From the NCBI GenBank assembly GCA_903859155.1, contig CAIOLO010000115.1:19299-83298 (forward strand): 64,000 nucleotides of DNA, in the 5' to 3' direction. The DNA comes from an uncultured beta proteobacterium (lineage in GTDB: Bacteria; Pseudomonadota; Gammaproteobacteria; Burkholderiales; SG8-39). The notes under the pieces were generated by a model. That model was not told where the DNA came from, searched no databases, and saw only the letters and a list, made by a program, of their open reading frames with translations. The translations under genes and the position numbers were made by a program. Shown piece after piece: positions 35,428 to 44,988 of the stretch. Every line of letters starts with the position of its first letter. Position 1 is the stretch's first letter.

Positions 35428-37101
35428 ATGAGCGACAAAAAGACGGCGAAGAAGCTCTCGCAACCCAAAAAATACAAACTGATCGTCGAGAAGGACGTGG
35501 CCATCCCGATGCGCGACGGCGCGATCATTTACGCCGACGTGTTCCGGCCCGACTGCAAAGACAAGGTGCCGGCGATCATGAACCTTTCCGTGTATCACAA
35601 GGACAAGCTCTGGGTGCCACCGGAGGACCTAGAGGAGAAGCCCAATCCCCACATGAACTGGGAGAGCGGCAATCCGGAATGGTGGTGCCCGCGCGGCTAC
35701 GCCATCGTGCGCGTCGACGCGCGCGGCTCGGGCAAGTCGCCGGGACGCTCGGAGCCGAGTTCCTATGCCGAATCGCTCGATTACTACGATGCGGTGGAAT
35801 GGATGGCGCGGCGCGGCTGGTGCAGCGGCAAGATCGGCACCCTGGGCATATCCTATCTGGCGGCCTCGCAGTGGCGCCTGGCAAACCTCAATCCGCCTTC
35901 GCTGAAAGCCATCCTCCCCTGGGAAGGTCGCGCCGATCAATACCGCGACCAGGCCTATCACGGCGGCATATTTGCGATTGGCTTCATCGGCAACTGGTAT
36001 CTGAACTGGACCGCACAGCACCTGCTGGGCAAGCCGCGCAGCTACAACCCGGATTCGTTCAACAACAACATGATGTGGGAATACATGTCCCACAATCTGG
36101 ATTCCGAGTACTGGCGCCAGGCCAGCGCCAAATGGGACCAGATCAAGATGCCGGTCTACACCGCCGGCAACTGGACCTCGTTCTCGCTGCACCTGCGCGG
36201 CAACACCGAGGCCTGGCTGGGCCTGAAGACCAAGACCAAGAAGATGCGCATTCACTCGGGCACGCATTTCCACGCGTTCTATTCGGAAGAGGGGCGAGCG
36301 GACCAGTTGCGCTGGTTCGACCACTGGTTGAAGGGCAACGACACCGGCTTCATGGACGAGCCGCCGGTGAAACTCGAAATCCGTACCGGCGGCAAGAATG
36401 GGCGCTACGACTTCCGCTTCGAAAAGGACTGGCCGATTCCGCGCACCCAATGGACCAAGTGGTATCTGGATATCGAGCGCGAACCCGACGGCAAAGCCGA
36501 AAGCGTCGAAGGACAGTTGCTGCCCAAGGCGCCCAAGAAGGAGGCAAAGCTCACCTATGCCGCCAGCGCCGGCGGGCATGGCGCCGGACACGGCCGCATG
36601 GGGGCATCGTTCACGACGCCGCCGATGAAAGAGGCCACCGAGATCACCGGACCGCTGCTGCTGAACGTGTGGGTGTCGAGCACCACGGAAGACGCCGATA
36701 TCATGGTGACGTTGCGCAACTTCGGGCCCGACGGCAAGGAGGTCTTCGAGGTCGGCTCGCAGGGCCAGCCGACCGTGCTCACCAAGGGCTGGCTGCGCGC
36801 ATCGCACCGCAAACTGGACGCGAAAAAATCCCTGCCTTACCGCCCCTACCATGCCCATGACGAACGCTGGTGGTTGAAGCCCGGCGAGCCGGTGGAATGC
36901 CAGGTGGAAATCTGGGGCACCAGCATCGTGCTGCAGAAAGGGCACAAGCTGCGTGTCGACATCAGCGCCGTGGACGGGGCCGGCACGGCGATCTATACCC
37001 ACTACAACGCCGACTACAAGGCGCGTGCGAAGAACTCGATCCACTCCGGCGGCAAGAAGGAATCCTACCTGCTGGTGCCGATCATCCCAGGCAAGAAGTA
37101 G
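35428..37101 (+). CDS. CocE/NonD family hydrolase, second copy
   Basis: A 557-residue serine hydrolase, paralogous to 11642-13378. The nucleophile lies in 'GTLGISYLAAS' (Ser142), preceded by 'VRVDARGSGKSPGRSE', the R-G-x-G-x-S loop. 'SGTHFHAFY' near residue 290 may supply the catalytic His. The C-terminal jelly roll (about 385-557) ends with 'LQKGHKLRVDISAVDGAG' and 'GGKKESYLLVPIIPGKK'. No signal peptide. Start ATG 35428 follows ACAGGGAGACACC; the frame runs on upstream into the Bug gene without family-like residues. The likely role is ester or amide cleavage of the compound bound by the upstream Bug protein. Confidence 0.87.
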   Translation: MSDKKTAKKLSQPKKYKLIVEKDVAIPMRDGAIIYADVFRPDCKDKVPAIMNLSVYHKDKLWVPPEDLEEKPNPHMNWESGNPEWWCPRGYAIVRVDARGSGKSPGRSEPSSYAESLDYYDAVEWMARRGWCSGKIGTLGISYLAASQWRLANLNPPSLKAILPWEGRADQYRDQAYHGGIFAIGFIGNWYLNWTAQHLLGKPRSYNPDSFNNNMMWEYMSHNLDSEYWRQASAKWDQIKMPVYTAGNWTSFSLHLRGNTEAWLGLKTKTKKMRIHSGTHFHAFYSEEGRADQLRWFDHWLKGNDTGFMDEPPVKLEIRTGGKNGRYDFRFEKDWPIPRTQWTKWYLDIEREPDGKAESVEGQLLPKAPKKEAKLTYAASAGGHGAGHGRMGASFTTPPMKEATEITGPLLLNVWVSSTTEDADIMVTLRNFGPDGKEVFEVGSQGQPTVLTKGWLRASHRKLDAKKSLPYRPYHAHDERWWLKPGEPVECQVEIWGTSIVLQKGHKLRVDISAVDGAGTAIYTHYNADYKARAKNSIHSGGKKESYLLVPIIPGKK

Positions 37102-37193
37102 ACTGGAAATGGAATGTTAATTGCCTGTTAAAGCACGCCAGAAAACGATTGTTTCTTTGAAAAGTTACAGTTTATAGCGCAAGGGATAGAGGT

Positions 37194-37226
37194 AACCGGG
37201 GAAGGGACAGCGTCCCTTCCCCGGTT
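37194..37226. repeat. long intergenic hairpin, repeat family copy B
   Basis: A perfect 15-pair stem: AACCGGGGAAGGGAC with GTCCCTTCCCCGGTT, loop AGC. It lies between the convergent CocE hydrolase and TPP-enzyme genes. It shares GGGATAGAGGTAAC before and CCGAAGCTTTC after the stem with copy A. It lacks a T run, so it is not a textbook terminator. Confidence 0.85.
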
Positions 37227-37256
37227 CCGAAGCTTTCCCGCCCTTAGGCGAATCCT

Positions 37257-38939
37257 TCAGGCTTCGCCTAAAGGATTTGGCGGCGCGGTGTGATGCCCGC
37301 CGCCCATCGGCGGCCCGGGGCGCATCCGCACCAGATGCCAGGGGTCGCCCATCTCGCCAACCTGCGCATCGATCAGCCAGGGTTCGCCGCTGGCAATGGC
37401 CTCGGGCAGTACCTTGTCCAGGTCGGCGGGCGTTTTGATCATGGCAGTGCGCACGCCAAACGCGTCCGCGAGTTTGCCGAAATCCGGGTTGGTGAGTTCA
37501 AACGCGGTGGAACGCCCGAAGGCGGCCTTGTGCGCGTTCCTGATGTTGGTGAAGCGCCGGTCATTGAACACCAGCGCCACCACGCCCAGCTTGTATTTGG
37601 CCGCGGTAGCCAGATCGGCCAACCCATAGCCGAAGCCGCCGTCGCCGCTCGCGCACACCACCGCGCGGCCGGGATTCGCCGCGGCCACGCCCAGGGCAGT
37701 CGGGTAGGAATAACCCAGCGTGCCCTGGTGCCCTGGTGTGATGCTGGTGCGCGGGCGGTACAGCGGAAAGAATGCGCGCGAGTAATAGCACACCTGGGTC
37801 AGGTCCTGCACCAGGATGCCGTCCTCGGGGATTGCGCGCCTCAAGGATTGCGTCCAATCGTATTGCGGCTGCACTTCGCGCAGCTGCACTTCGCACCACT
37901 CGCGCACCTTCTTCACCTCCGCGGCGCGCGAGGACTTGCCGCCTGAGAGCGCGTCGCCCAGCGCGGCCAGGCCGAGTTTCGCGTCGCATTGCAGTGCCAA
38001 TGTCGGCAAGCGGGGCGGCGCCCAGGAATTGGGGTCGGCATTCATGTAGATGAACTTCACCTTGTCCTGCGGCCACGCCGGGACGGGCGCGCCCGAGTCG
38101 GCGAAACGGCTGCCCACCACCAGCACCACGTCGGCATGCGGAAACACCGCGCGGCCGCCCAGCGAGTTGAGCGCGAGCGGATGGCGGTCTGACAAGACCC
38201 CGCGGCCGTAATCGCTCATCACCACCGGTGCCTGCAGTTTGTCGGCAACGCGCTCGAGTTCCGCGGTGGCGTTGGCGGCGAGCGTGCCGCCGCCGGCATA
38301 GATGACGGGAAAACGCGCGCCCTCGAGCAGTTTTGCGGCGCTTTCGATGGCCCCGCTGTCGGGGGCCATTTTGATGTCCTCGTGCTCAGGCGCCTGCAGC
38401 AAGGCGACTTCGGCGCTTGCGGACAGGATATCGGGCGGGATCTCGACCGCGACCGGCCGCGGCCGCCCGCTGTGCAACTGCTTGACCGCTTCGCGGATGA
38501 GAAGCGGCACATCCTGCGGCGAGCGCGCCAGTGCATGCCACTTGGTCACCGTGCCCAGGGTCTGCGATTGATCCTGGATTTCATGCAGCATGCCATAGCC
38601 CTTGCCGATGGCCGCCGAGGGAATCTGGCCGACGATGGCGAGCACCGGTGAGTTGCAGGCCCAGGCCGTAGCCAGGCCCGCCATGGCATTCAACATGCCC
38701 GGTCCGGGAACCACCATGCAGGCGCCAATTTTGCCGCTCGAGCGCGCGTAACCGTCCGCCATATAGGAGGCCGTCTGCTCGTGCCGGGGTACCCAGAATT
38801 TCAGCTTGTCCTGGACGTCGTGCAGGCCGTCGGTGGCCCAGTCCAACTGCACCCCCGGTATGCCGAACAGGTCGGTGATGCCTTCTAGCACCAGTTGCCG
38901 GGCCATGGCCTGCCCCCCGGTCATAACTTCAGTTTTCAC
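37257..38939 (-). CDS. thiamine-diphosphate-dependent enzyme (acetolactate synthase/benzoylformate decarboxylase-like)
   Basis: A 560-residue ThDP enzyme with three domains: Pyr (about 1-170, with catalytic Glu in 'PRHEQTASYMADGYAR'), the central domain (about 190-320) and PP (about 360-530). The diphosphate/Mg motif G-D-G ... N-D is in 'CASGDGGFGYGLADLATAAKYKLGVVALVFND'. Such enzymes decarboxylate 2-oxo acids or join them as acetolactate synthase does. It lacks a neighbouring small regulatory subunit, so a catabolic 2-oxoacid decarboxylase or oxalyl-CoA-like role is as likely as amino-acid synthesis. Related hairpins flank it on both sides (copies B and C). Confidence 0.87.
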   Translation of the reverse strand: MKTEVMTGGQAMARQLVLEGITDLFGIPGVQLDWATDGLHDVQDKLKFWVPRHEQTASYMADGYARSSGKIGACMVVPGPGMLNAMAGLATAWACNSPVLAIVGQIPSAAIGKGYGMLHEIQDQSQTLGTVTKWHALARSPQDVPLLIREAVKQLHSGRPRPVAVEIPPDILSASAEVALLQAPEHEDIKMAPDSGAIESAAKLLEGARFPVIYAGGGTLAANATAELERVADKLQAPVVMSDYGRGVLSDRHPLALNSLGGRAVFPHADVVLVVGSRFADSGAPVPAWPQDKVKFIYMNADPNSWAPPRLPTLALQCDAKLGLAALGDALSGGKSSRAAEVKKVREWCEVQLREVQPQYDWTQSLRRAIPEDGILVQDLTQVCYYSRAFFPLYRPRTSITPGHQGTLGYSYPTALGVAAANPGRAVVCASGDGGFGYGLADLATAAKYKLGVVALVFNDRRFTNIRNAHKAAFGRSTAFELTNPDFGKLADAFGVRTAMIKTPADLDKVLPEAIASGEPWLIDAQVGEMGDPWHLVRMRPGPPMGGGHHTAPPNPLGEA

Positions 38940-38977
38940 GACTCACGCTCCGATTGGGTTGATAAAGGGATGTGGCA

Positions 38978-39015
38978 AAACCGGGAACGGAAGAAAACTC
39001 TTCGGTTCCCGGTTT
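38978..39015. repeat. long intergenic hairpin, repeat family copy C
   Basis: AAACCGGGAACGGAAG pairs with CTTCGGTTCCCGGTTT with a single mismatch, loop about six bases (AAAACT). The flanks AAGGGATGTGG before and CGAAGTGTTC after are diverged forms of those around copies A and B. It sits between the TPP-enzyme gene and the downstream Bug gene. Confidence 0.75.
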
Positions 39016-39098
39016 CGAAGTGTTCCGGGCTTTATGCGAATCTATTCCAGAAAAAAACGATGCTCGCGCCGCAGCGGTGCGAGCCGGTTCGGCGAGGT

Positions 39099-40091
39099 TC
39101 AATCCAGCGTTGCACCCGATGTCCTGACCAGGCGCTCGCCGCGAGCCCGGTCCTCCACCAGGAAACGGCCGAACTCGGCTGGGGAGTTGCTCGAAATCTC
39201 CAGCCCCATGGTCGCGAAGCGCTGCTGGATCGCCGGCGTGCGCAGAGATTCCACGAACGCGTCGTGCAGCCGGTCGATGATTTCCTTGGGCGTTCCCCGC
39301 GGCGCGGCCATGCCCCACCAGCTCTTGAAGCCGTGGTCGGGCACGCCGGATTCAGCCATGGTGGGTACCTCCGGAAAGATGGGATTGCGGGTGGTGCCGG
39401 GGAAGAACATGATCTTCATGCGGCCCGCGCGCACGCTGTCGATGTATCCGGGGTTGCCCAGCGACAGGAAGAACATGTGAATCTCGCCGGCAGTAAAGGC
39501 GCGCATCAGGTCGGGCAGGCCCTTGTAGGGGATGTGCGTCAGGCTGGCGCCGGTATTTTTTGCAATCCACTCGGGCACCAGATGCGGCGAACCGCCGATG
39601 CCGAGCGAGCCGAAATTGAGCTTGCCGGGGTTGGCCTTCGAATAGGCCACCAGTTCGCGCAGGTTGTTCACGGGGGTGGACGCGGCGAGGAACAGTCCCT
39701 CATACGGAAACACCAGATTGGTTATGGGCTCCAGATCGCGAATGTAATCGTAGGGAAGCTTGGAATACAGGTATTGGTTGAGCGACAGGTTGGAGGTGAT
39801 GAAGCACAGGCTGTAGCCGTCGGGCGGTGACTTTATGCAGTTGTCGGTGGCGACGATGGTGTTGGCGCCGGGCTTGTTGTCGAAAATCATCGGCTGGCCG
39901 AGATGCTCGGCGACCACCGCGCCGGTGGTGCGTCCGACGATATCGATGGCGCCACCCGGCGGCAGCGGCAGGACCATGCGCATCGGTTTCACCGGGTAGG
40001 ACTGTGCCTGCAGGCTTGCCGGGGCCGTGATGAACGCCGCGGCGAGGAGCAGGGCGCGGCACCCAGTCGTGAGGGTCGATTGTTGTTTCAT
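39099..40091 (-). CDS. Bug/TctC-family periplasmic solute-binding protein (orphan 3)
   Basis: A 330-residue secreted binder. Signal peptide about residues 1-30 ('LLLAAAFITAPASLQAQ'), then 'YPVKPMRMVLPLPPGGAIDIVGR' with the P-P-G-G-x-x-D motif, 'GQPMIFDNKPGANTIVATD' and 'HIPYKGLPDLMRAFTAGEIHMFF'. Start ATG 40091 has GGAGAACAA before it; in-frame upstream codons give no signal peptide. It is transcribed in the same direction as the TPP-enzyme gene but lies upstream of it with copy C of the hairpin in the gap, so the two may be partly uncoupled. Confidence 0.9.
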   Translation of the reverse strand: MKQQSTLTTGCRALLLAAAFITAPASLQAQSYPVKPMRMVLPLPPGGAIDIVGRTTGAVVAEHLGQPMIFDNKPGANTIVATDNCIKSPPDGYSLCFITSNLSLNQYLYSKLPYDYIRDLEPITNLVFPYEGLFLAASTPVNNLRELVAYSKANPGKLNFGSLGIGGSPHLVPEWIAKNTGASLTHIPYKGLPDLMRAFTAGEIHMFFLSLGNPGYIDSVRAGRMKIMFFPGTTRNPIFPEVPTMAESGVPDHGFKSWWGMAAPRGTPKEIIDRLHDAFVESLRTPAIQQRFATMGLEISSNSPAEFGRFLVEDRARGERLVRTSGATLD

Positions 40092-40242
40092 TTGTTCTCC
40101 TGAGATTGCAGTCGCATCGATTCGCAGCGGGCGGAACAAAGCCAGTTGAATCAATGCACCGATCAGAGGATACGACATGCGCGGAATTCGCGCATGCGCT
40201 TGCCCGCGCAGAGCAGGCTCAGCCGCAGCGGCGCCCAAATGA

Positions 40243-40266
40243 CAAAGGCCTCTTGCGAGGCCTTTG
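40243..40266 (-). terminator. terminator-like hairpin after the glycine-zipper gene
   Basis: A perfect ten-pair stem CAAAGGCCTC / GAGGCCTTTG with loop TTGC, about 28 bases past the stop of the minus-strand gene at 40295. There is no long T run, so its strength as an intrinsic terminator is uncertain. Confidence 0.6.
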
Positions 40267-40294
40267 CAACTCCGAGCGCTAAATCACTGCTCGA

Positions 40295-41095
40295 TCAGCC
40301 GTTGGGCTGAATCATGCCATCGATGAACCGCACCCGGTCGCCGCTGCGCCACACCGGCGGTGTCGGTTGCGAAACGGTGCGTGTGCTGCCGTCCTCGAAG
40401 CGCACGGTAATGTTGTAGCTCTTGACCTTGCGCGCGTTTTTCTCGATCTGATTGCCGGCGAAGGCGCCACCGACCGCGCCCAGCACGGACATGACCGTGC
40501 GTCCGCGTCCGTTGCCGACCTGGTTGCCGACAACCGCACCGGCCACGCCCCCGGCAACCGCGCCCAGGCCCGAGCCTTCGCCGTCTTTTTCAATTTCGTT
40601 GACCGACTCGATCACGCCGCAGTCCCGGCAAGCCGGCGGCAGGCTGCGGGGGGGCAGCGGAGGCGCCGCATCGGAGGCCTGCGCCAGTACGGTGCGGCCT
40701 TCATCGGGGCGGCGGGTTTCTGCAGCTTGCGTCACCGGCGGCGGCGCTGCGACGACCGGCTGCGCGGTTTCATGCTGCGCGGCCTGGTGTTCGGCGTGAT
40801 GCGCCGGATGCGGTTCGACGTGCGCAGTAACTCGCGCTGCCGCGGCGGCTTTTGCGGCAACCGGTGCCGCAGCAGGTTTTGCAGCAACCGGTGCCGTGGC
40901 GGGCGCGACTTCGGGTGAGGTTGCGACAACTGCCGTCGGCGCGCTCGCTGCCGTTACATTCGCGGCCGGCTCCGCGCCGCTCTTTGGCAGCCAGCCCATG
41001 ATCGCGGCCGATCCCAGCGCACTGAAAATGATGAGCGACACTGCGGCCGCGATGAACAGCGGGTGAGTTTTGACTTTTGGCTGAACAGTTTCCAT
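40295..41095 (-). CDS. glycine-zipper 2TM-domain membrane protein
   Basis: A 266-residue envelope protein. One membrane anchor (about 12-34) is followed by a long Ala/Pro/Val-rich linker with a His cluster ('HVEPHPAHHAEHQAAQHE', about 92-109). The C-terminal half has a Cys pair in 'CRDCGVIESV' and the glycine zipper 'GLGAVAGGVAGAVVGNQVGNG' plus 'VLGAVGGAFAGNQIEKN', as in SlyB/PcP-type outer-membrane proteins, then a small beta domain. It has an anchor rather than a lipobox. A structural role in the envelope is likely. The next gene in the same direction is lysS, upstream of which it is separated by 134 bases. Confidence 0.82.
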   Translation of the reverse strand: METVQPKVKTHPLFIAAAVSLIIFSALGSAAIMGWLPKSGAEPAANVTAASAPTAVVATSPEVAPATAPVAAKPAAAPVAAKAAAAARVTAHVEPHPAHHAEHQAAQHETAQPVVAAPPPVTQAAETRRPDEGRTVLAQASDAAPPLPPRSLPPACRDCGVIESVNEIEKDGEGSGLGAVAGGVAGAVVGNQVGNGRGRTVMSVLGAVGGAFAGNQIEKNARKVKSYNITVRFEDGSTRTVSQPTPPVWRSGDRVRFIDGMIQPNG

Positions 41096-41229
41096 GTGAT
41101 TCCCTTTTTTATGCCACGCATCGTAGTAACGATGCGGCAGAGAAGATGTTGACAGTTACAGCGGTGAAAGCGTGCAAAAAATCATGCTTTTGCGCGTTAC
41201 AAATTGTAAGCCGGTAACAGGTCGGGCAA

Positions 41230-42741
41230 TTACGCTTCTGGCCGCATCTGCGGAAACAGGATCACATCGCGGATCGATGCGCTGTTGGTGAGCAGCATCA
41301 CCAGCCGGTCTATGCCTATGCCTTCGCCGGCGGTGGGGGGCAGGCCGTATTCCAAAGCACGGATGTAATCGGCGTCGTAATACATGGCTTCTTCGTCGCC
41401 GGCCGCTTTGGCCTTTGCCTGTTCCTCGAAGCGCGCAGCCTGGTCCTCGGGGTCGTTCAATTCGGAGAAACCATTGGCTATCTCGCGCCCGGTTATGAAC
41501 AGCTCGAAGCGATCGGTGATCTCGGGATTGGCATCGTTGCGGCGCGCCAGCGGGGAGACCTCGGCCGGATAGTCGATGATGAAGGTCGGCTGAATCAGCT
41601 TGTGCTCGGTGGTCTCGTCGAACAGCAGCAACTGCAGCGCTCCCAGCCCCGCGGCATGGTGTTTGGAGGGATCGATGCCGCGGCGCTTCAACAGCTCGAG
41701 GACGATGTCGCGCTTGTCCAGGTCGGCCGCCGCGATCTCCGGGTTGTAGCGGGAGATGGCCTCGCTGATGCGCAACCGGTCAAACGGTTTGCCAAGCTCG
41801 ATCACGTGCTCGCCATAGGGCACCTGTGCGCTGCCCAGCACCGCCTGCGCCACGCTGCGCAGCATCTCCTCGGTGAAGTCCATGAGGTAGCGGTAATCGC
41901 GGTAGGCTTCGTAGAACTCGATCATGGTGAATTCGGGGTTGTGGCGCGTGGACATCCCCTCGTTGCGGAAATTGCGGTTGATTTCGAACACCTTTTCCAT
42001 GCCGCCCACCACCAGCCGCTTGAGGTAGAGCTCCGGCGCGATGCGCAGGTACAGCTTCATGTCGAGCGCGTTGTGATGCGTCTCGAAGGGTTTGGCCGCG
42101 GCGCCGCCGGGCAGTTGATGCATCATCGGCGTCTCGACTTCCAGGTAGCCCCGGCCCACCATGAAGGCGCGGATTTCCTGGATGATGCGGCTGCGCAGCG
42201 CAAAGGTGCGGCGCGCCTCGTCGCTGGTGATCAGGTCCACATAGCGCTGGCGGTACTTAACCTCGGCGTCGGCGAGGCCGTGAAATTTTTCGGGCAGCGG
42301 GCGCAGGGCCTTGGCGAGCAGGCGCAGCGTGGTGACGCGCACCGAGAGTTCGCCCGTCTTGGTCTTGAACAGCGTGCCGCAGGCGCCCAGCGTATCGCCC
42401 ATGTCCCAGTGCTTGAACGCGGCGAGCGCGGCCTCGCCGATGTCATTGAGATTGATGAACAGCTGGATGCGCCCGCTCATGTCCTGCAGCGTGGCGAAAT
42501 TGGCCTTGCCCATGAGGCGTTTCAACATCATCCGTCCGGCCACCGACACCGGGACCGCCCTGGCCTGCAGCGTCTCGTTGTCCAGCGCGTCGTAATCGCG
42601 ATGCAGGTCGGCGGCCAGGTGTTCGCGCCGGAAATCGTTGGGGAAGGCGTTGCCGGATTTGCGGATATCGGCGAGCTTGGCGCGCCGCTCGGCGATGATC
42701 TGGTTTTCGTCCAGGGGCGCTGCTGGGGTGGTTTCTGCCAT
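41230..42741 (-). CDS. lysS: lysyl-tRNA synthetase, class II
   Basis: A 503-residue class II synthetase. The N-terminal OB-fold (about 60-170) binds the anticodon; the catalytic core has motif 1 ('[15 protein letters not shown]'), motif 2 ('[29 protein letters not shown]', spread over two strands) and motif 3 ('[13 protein letters not shown]'). It charges tRNA-Lys with lysine. It lacks the C-terminal KTSC extension found in some family members, while a free KTSC-domain protein is encoded about 2.2 kb away (44989-45201). The gene follows prfB by 25 bases, the widespread prfB-lysS operon. Confidence 0.96.
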   Translation of the reverse strand: MAETTPAAPLDENQIIAERRAKLADIRKSGNAFPNDFRREHLAADLHRDYDALDNETLQARAVPVSVAGRMMLKRLMGKANFATLQDMSGRIQLFINLNDIGEAALAAFKHWDMGDTLGACGTLFKTKTGELSVRVTTLRLLAKALRPLPEKFHGLADAEVKYRQRYVDLITSDEARRTFALRSRIIQEIRAFMVGRGYLEVETPMMHQLPGGAAAKPFETHHNALDMKLYLRIAPELYLKRLVVGGMEKVFEINRNFRNEGMSTRHNPEFTMIEFYEAYRDYRYLMDFTEEMLRSVAQAVLGSAQVPYGEHVIELGKPFDRLRISEAISRYNPEIAAADLDKRDIVLELLKRRGIDPSKHHAAGLGALQLLLFDETTEHKLIQPTFIIDYPAEVSPLARRNDANPEITDRFELFITGREIANGFSELNDPEDQAARFEEQAKAKAAGDEEAMYYDADYIRALEYGLPPTAGEGIGIDRLVMLLTNSASIRDVILFPQMRPEA

Positions 42742-42766
42742 GGTTTTTCCGTGGTGGTTGCGGCGT

Positions 42767-43871
42767 TCAGACGCCTTGCTTCAGGCTCGCATTGATGAAC
42801 TGGTCCAGGTCGCCGTCGAGCACGCCTTGCGTGTTGCCGGTCTCGACGTTGGTGCGCAGGTCCTTGACGCGCGATTGATCCAGCACGTAGGAGCGGATCT
42901 GGTGGCCCCAGCCGATGTCGGATTTGGATTCCTCGATCTTGTCCTTGCGCTCGTTCTGCTTGCGCATTTCCAGCTCGAACAGGCGCGACTTGAGCATGGC
43001 CATGCACTCGGCCTTGTTGCGGTGCTGGGAGCGGTCGTTCTGGCACTGCACCACGATGTTGGTGGGCAGGTGGGTGATGCGCACCGCCGATTCGGTCTTG
43101 TTGATGTGCTGGCCGCCGGCGCCCGAGGCGCGGAACACGTCGATGCGCAGATCCGCAGGATTGATGTCGATCACAATGCTCTCGTCGACCTCCGGGTAGA
43201 CGAACACGCTGGCGAACGAGGTGTGGCGCCGGGCGTTGGAATCAAACGGGGACTTTCGCACCAGCCGGTGAATGCCGGTTTCGGTGCGCAGCTGCCCGTA
43301 GGCGTAGTCGCCGCTGACTTTGATCGCCGCGCTCTTGATGCCGGCCACGTCGCCTTCGGACTCCTCCAGCAGCTCGACCTGGAAGCCCTTTCTTTCGCAA
43401 TATTTGAGGTACATGCGCTCCAGCATGCGCGCCCAGTCCTGGGCCTCGGTGCCGCCCGATCCTGACTGAATGTCGAGAAAACAGTTGTTGGGGTCCTGCG
43501 GCAGGTTGAACATGCGGTGGAATTCGAGGTTGGCGACCGCCTTTTCGACCGCGGCAACATCCGTTTCGACCGAAACCAGCGTGGCATCGTCGTCCTCGGC
43601 CCGAGCCATGTCGAACAATTCCCTGGCATCGGCGAGGCTGGTGCTGACGCCGGTCAGAGTATTGACAACGCCTTCGACCTGTTTCTTTTCCCGCCCCAGG
43701 TCCTGCGCCCGCTTGGCGTCGCTCCAGACATCGGGGGCTTCCAGCGCGCGGGTCAGCTCCGCGAGGCGAATCTGCTTGGCATCGAAGTCAAAGATACCTC
43801 CGCAATTCCACGGCGCGGCGGTCAAGATCCGCCAGAAGATTGCTGATGGCGTTGCTGCGTTCGGCTTCCAT
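42767..43871 (-). CDS. prfB: peptide chain release factor 2, with programmed +1 frameshift
   Basis: RF2, 367 residues after frameshifting. The first 27 codons (43871-43791) end in ...Arg-Arg-Tyr-Leu, followed by an in-frame TGA at 43790-43788. Reading continues in the +1 frame from 43789 (GAC) to the stop at 42767. The site is the classic one: a Shine-Dalgarno-like CGGAGG, then TAT CTT TGA C, as in E. coli. It is an autoregulation signal, not a defect: low RF2 slows reading of TGA and favours the shift. The protein has 'SPF' for stop-codon reading and '[14 protein letters not shown]' with the GGQ peptidyl-hydrolysis motif. Operon with lysS. Confidence 0.97.
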
Positions 43872-44058
43872 GGCTTGGCTTTCAGATGCTGTGCACTTGC
43901 GAAGGCGCGCATTATACCGGTTGGCAACGCCGCATCCCCAATCCGTCCGCATTCGCGCAGCTATATCGTAGAGCGCGGCCAGGCGGCTTTCGTTACCATG
44001 AAGCGCCCCTTGTACGGCGGTTCTTGTTCCGCCGCCGCCTGAAGCCCGCCCTGACCGC

Positions 44059-44964
44059 ATGGATCTGACGCAACTCAAGAGTTTTGTGACGGTGGCCGCC
44101 GAGGGGCATATCACCCATGCCTCGGAAAAGCTGCACCTGTCCCAGCCCACCATCAGCAGCCACATCCGCGCGCTGGAGGAGGAGCTCGGGGTGACGCTGT
44201 TCGAGCGGCGCGCCCGCGGCGTGTCGCTCACCCGCTCGGGCAAGCTGCTGCTGGAGGATGCGCAAAAGGTGCTCGCGGCATCGCTGCACCTTCGCGACCA
44301 CGCGCGCGCCCTCTCGGGCACGCTGGACGCGCGACTGCACATCGGCACCATTCTCGACGCGCACCACCTGCGCCTTGGCGATGTGATCTCCGAGATGCGC
44401 GAGCGCTACAAACTGATCCAGGTGGAATTGCAGCTGGCCATTTCCGGCGTGGGTATCGAGATGGTCAAGGGCGGCGAACTCGACGCCGCGTTCGTGCTCG
44501 GCGAGCCCCGCGACCCGGCGCTGCGGGTGCTGCCGCTGGAGCGGCAGCACTATGTGGTGGTGATCCCGCGCACATGGGAAGGCGAGATCGCCAACTGGCA
44601 GGACCTTGCGGCGCGACCCTGGGCGTTGACCCCGCCCAAGGGCCGCATCAACCAGATGGCCCACGAGATGCTGCGCGCGCGGGCGCTCACGCCTGCCAGC
44701 GTGGTGTTCGCCGATCAGGAATCGATGCTGCGCAACCTGGTGGCCTCCGGCGTGGGTGCGTCGTTCCTGCGCGAGGATCTGGCCAAAAAAGCCGTCGAGG
44801 CCGGCGAAATGACGATATGGCCGGAGGGAACGGCCGATACCATGCTCAGCCTCATTTACCTGAAGGCGCGCGAGCGAAGCCCCGAAATCCGCGCGCTGCT
44901 GCGCTCGGTCGAGGATGTCTGGCATACCGAGACGCGCAACTCCGAGGAGCAGGTGGCCGGCTGA
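44059..44964 (+). CDS. LysR-family transcriptional regulator
   Basis: A 301-residue regulator. The winged helix-turn-helix fills residues 1-60 ('LKSFVTVAAEGHITHASEKLHLSQPTISSHIRALEEELG', over three helices), then the linker helix and the two-lobed effector domain (about 92-300). It is divergent from prfB with 187 bases between, and no metabolic target gene is adjacent in the usual divergent position, so the regulon is unclear. The nearby KTSC and nucleotidyltransferase genes run in the opposite direction. Start ATG 44059 agrees with the family ('MDLTQLKSF'). Confidence 0.93.
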   Translation: MDLTQLKSFVTVAAEGHITHASEKLHLSQPTISSHIRALEEELGVTLFERRARGVSLTRSGKLLLEDAQKVLAASLHLRDHARALSGTLDARLHIGTILDAHHLRLGDVISEMRERYKLIQVELQLAISGVGIEMVKGGELDAAFVLGEPRDPALRVLPLERQHYVVVIPRTWEGEIANWQDLAARPWALTPPKGRINQMAHEMLRARALTPASVVFADQESMLRNLVASGVGASFLREDLAKKAVEAGEMTIWPEGTADTMLSLIYLKARERSPEIRALLRSVEDVWHTETRNSEEQVAG

Positions 44965-44988
44965 TCCGCCGGATCGGCAGCACCTGCT

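Noticed and set aside
33393..35528. 711-codon open frame on the minus strand
   Set aside because: It is antisense to the amidohydrolase and Bug genes and is rich in Arg, His and Gln, as expected of a shadow frame.
43788..43790. In-frame TGA that seems to break prfB
   Set aside because: It is the conserved autoregulatory +1 frameshift site of RF2, with the Shine-Dalgarno-like element in place.
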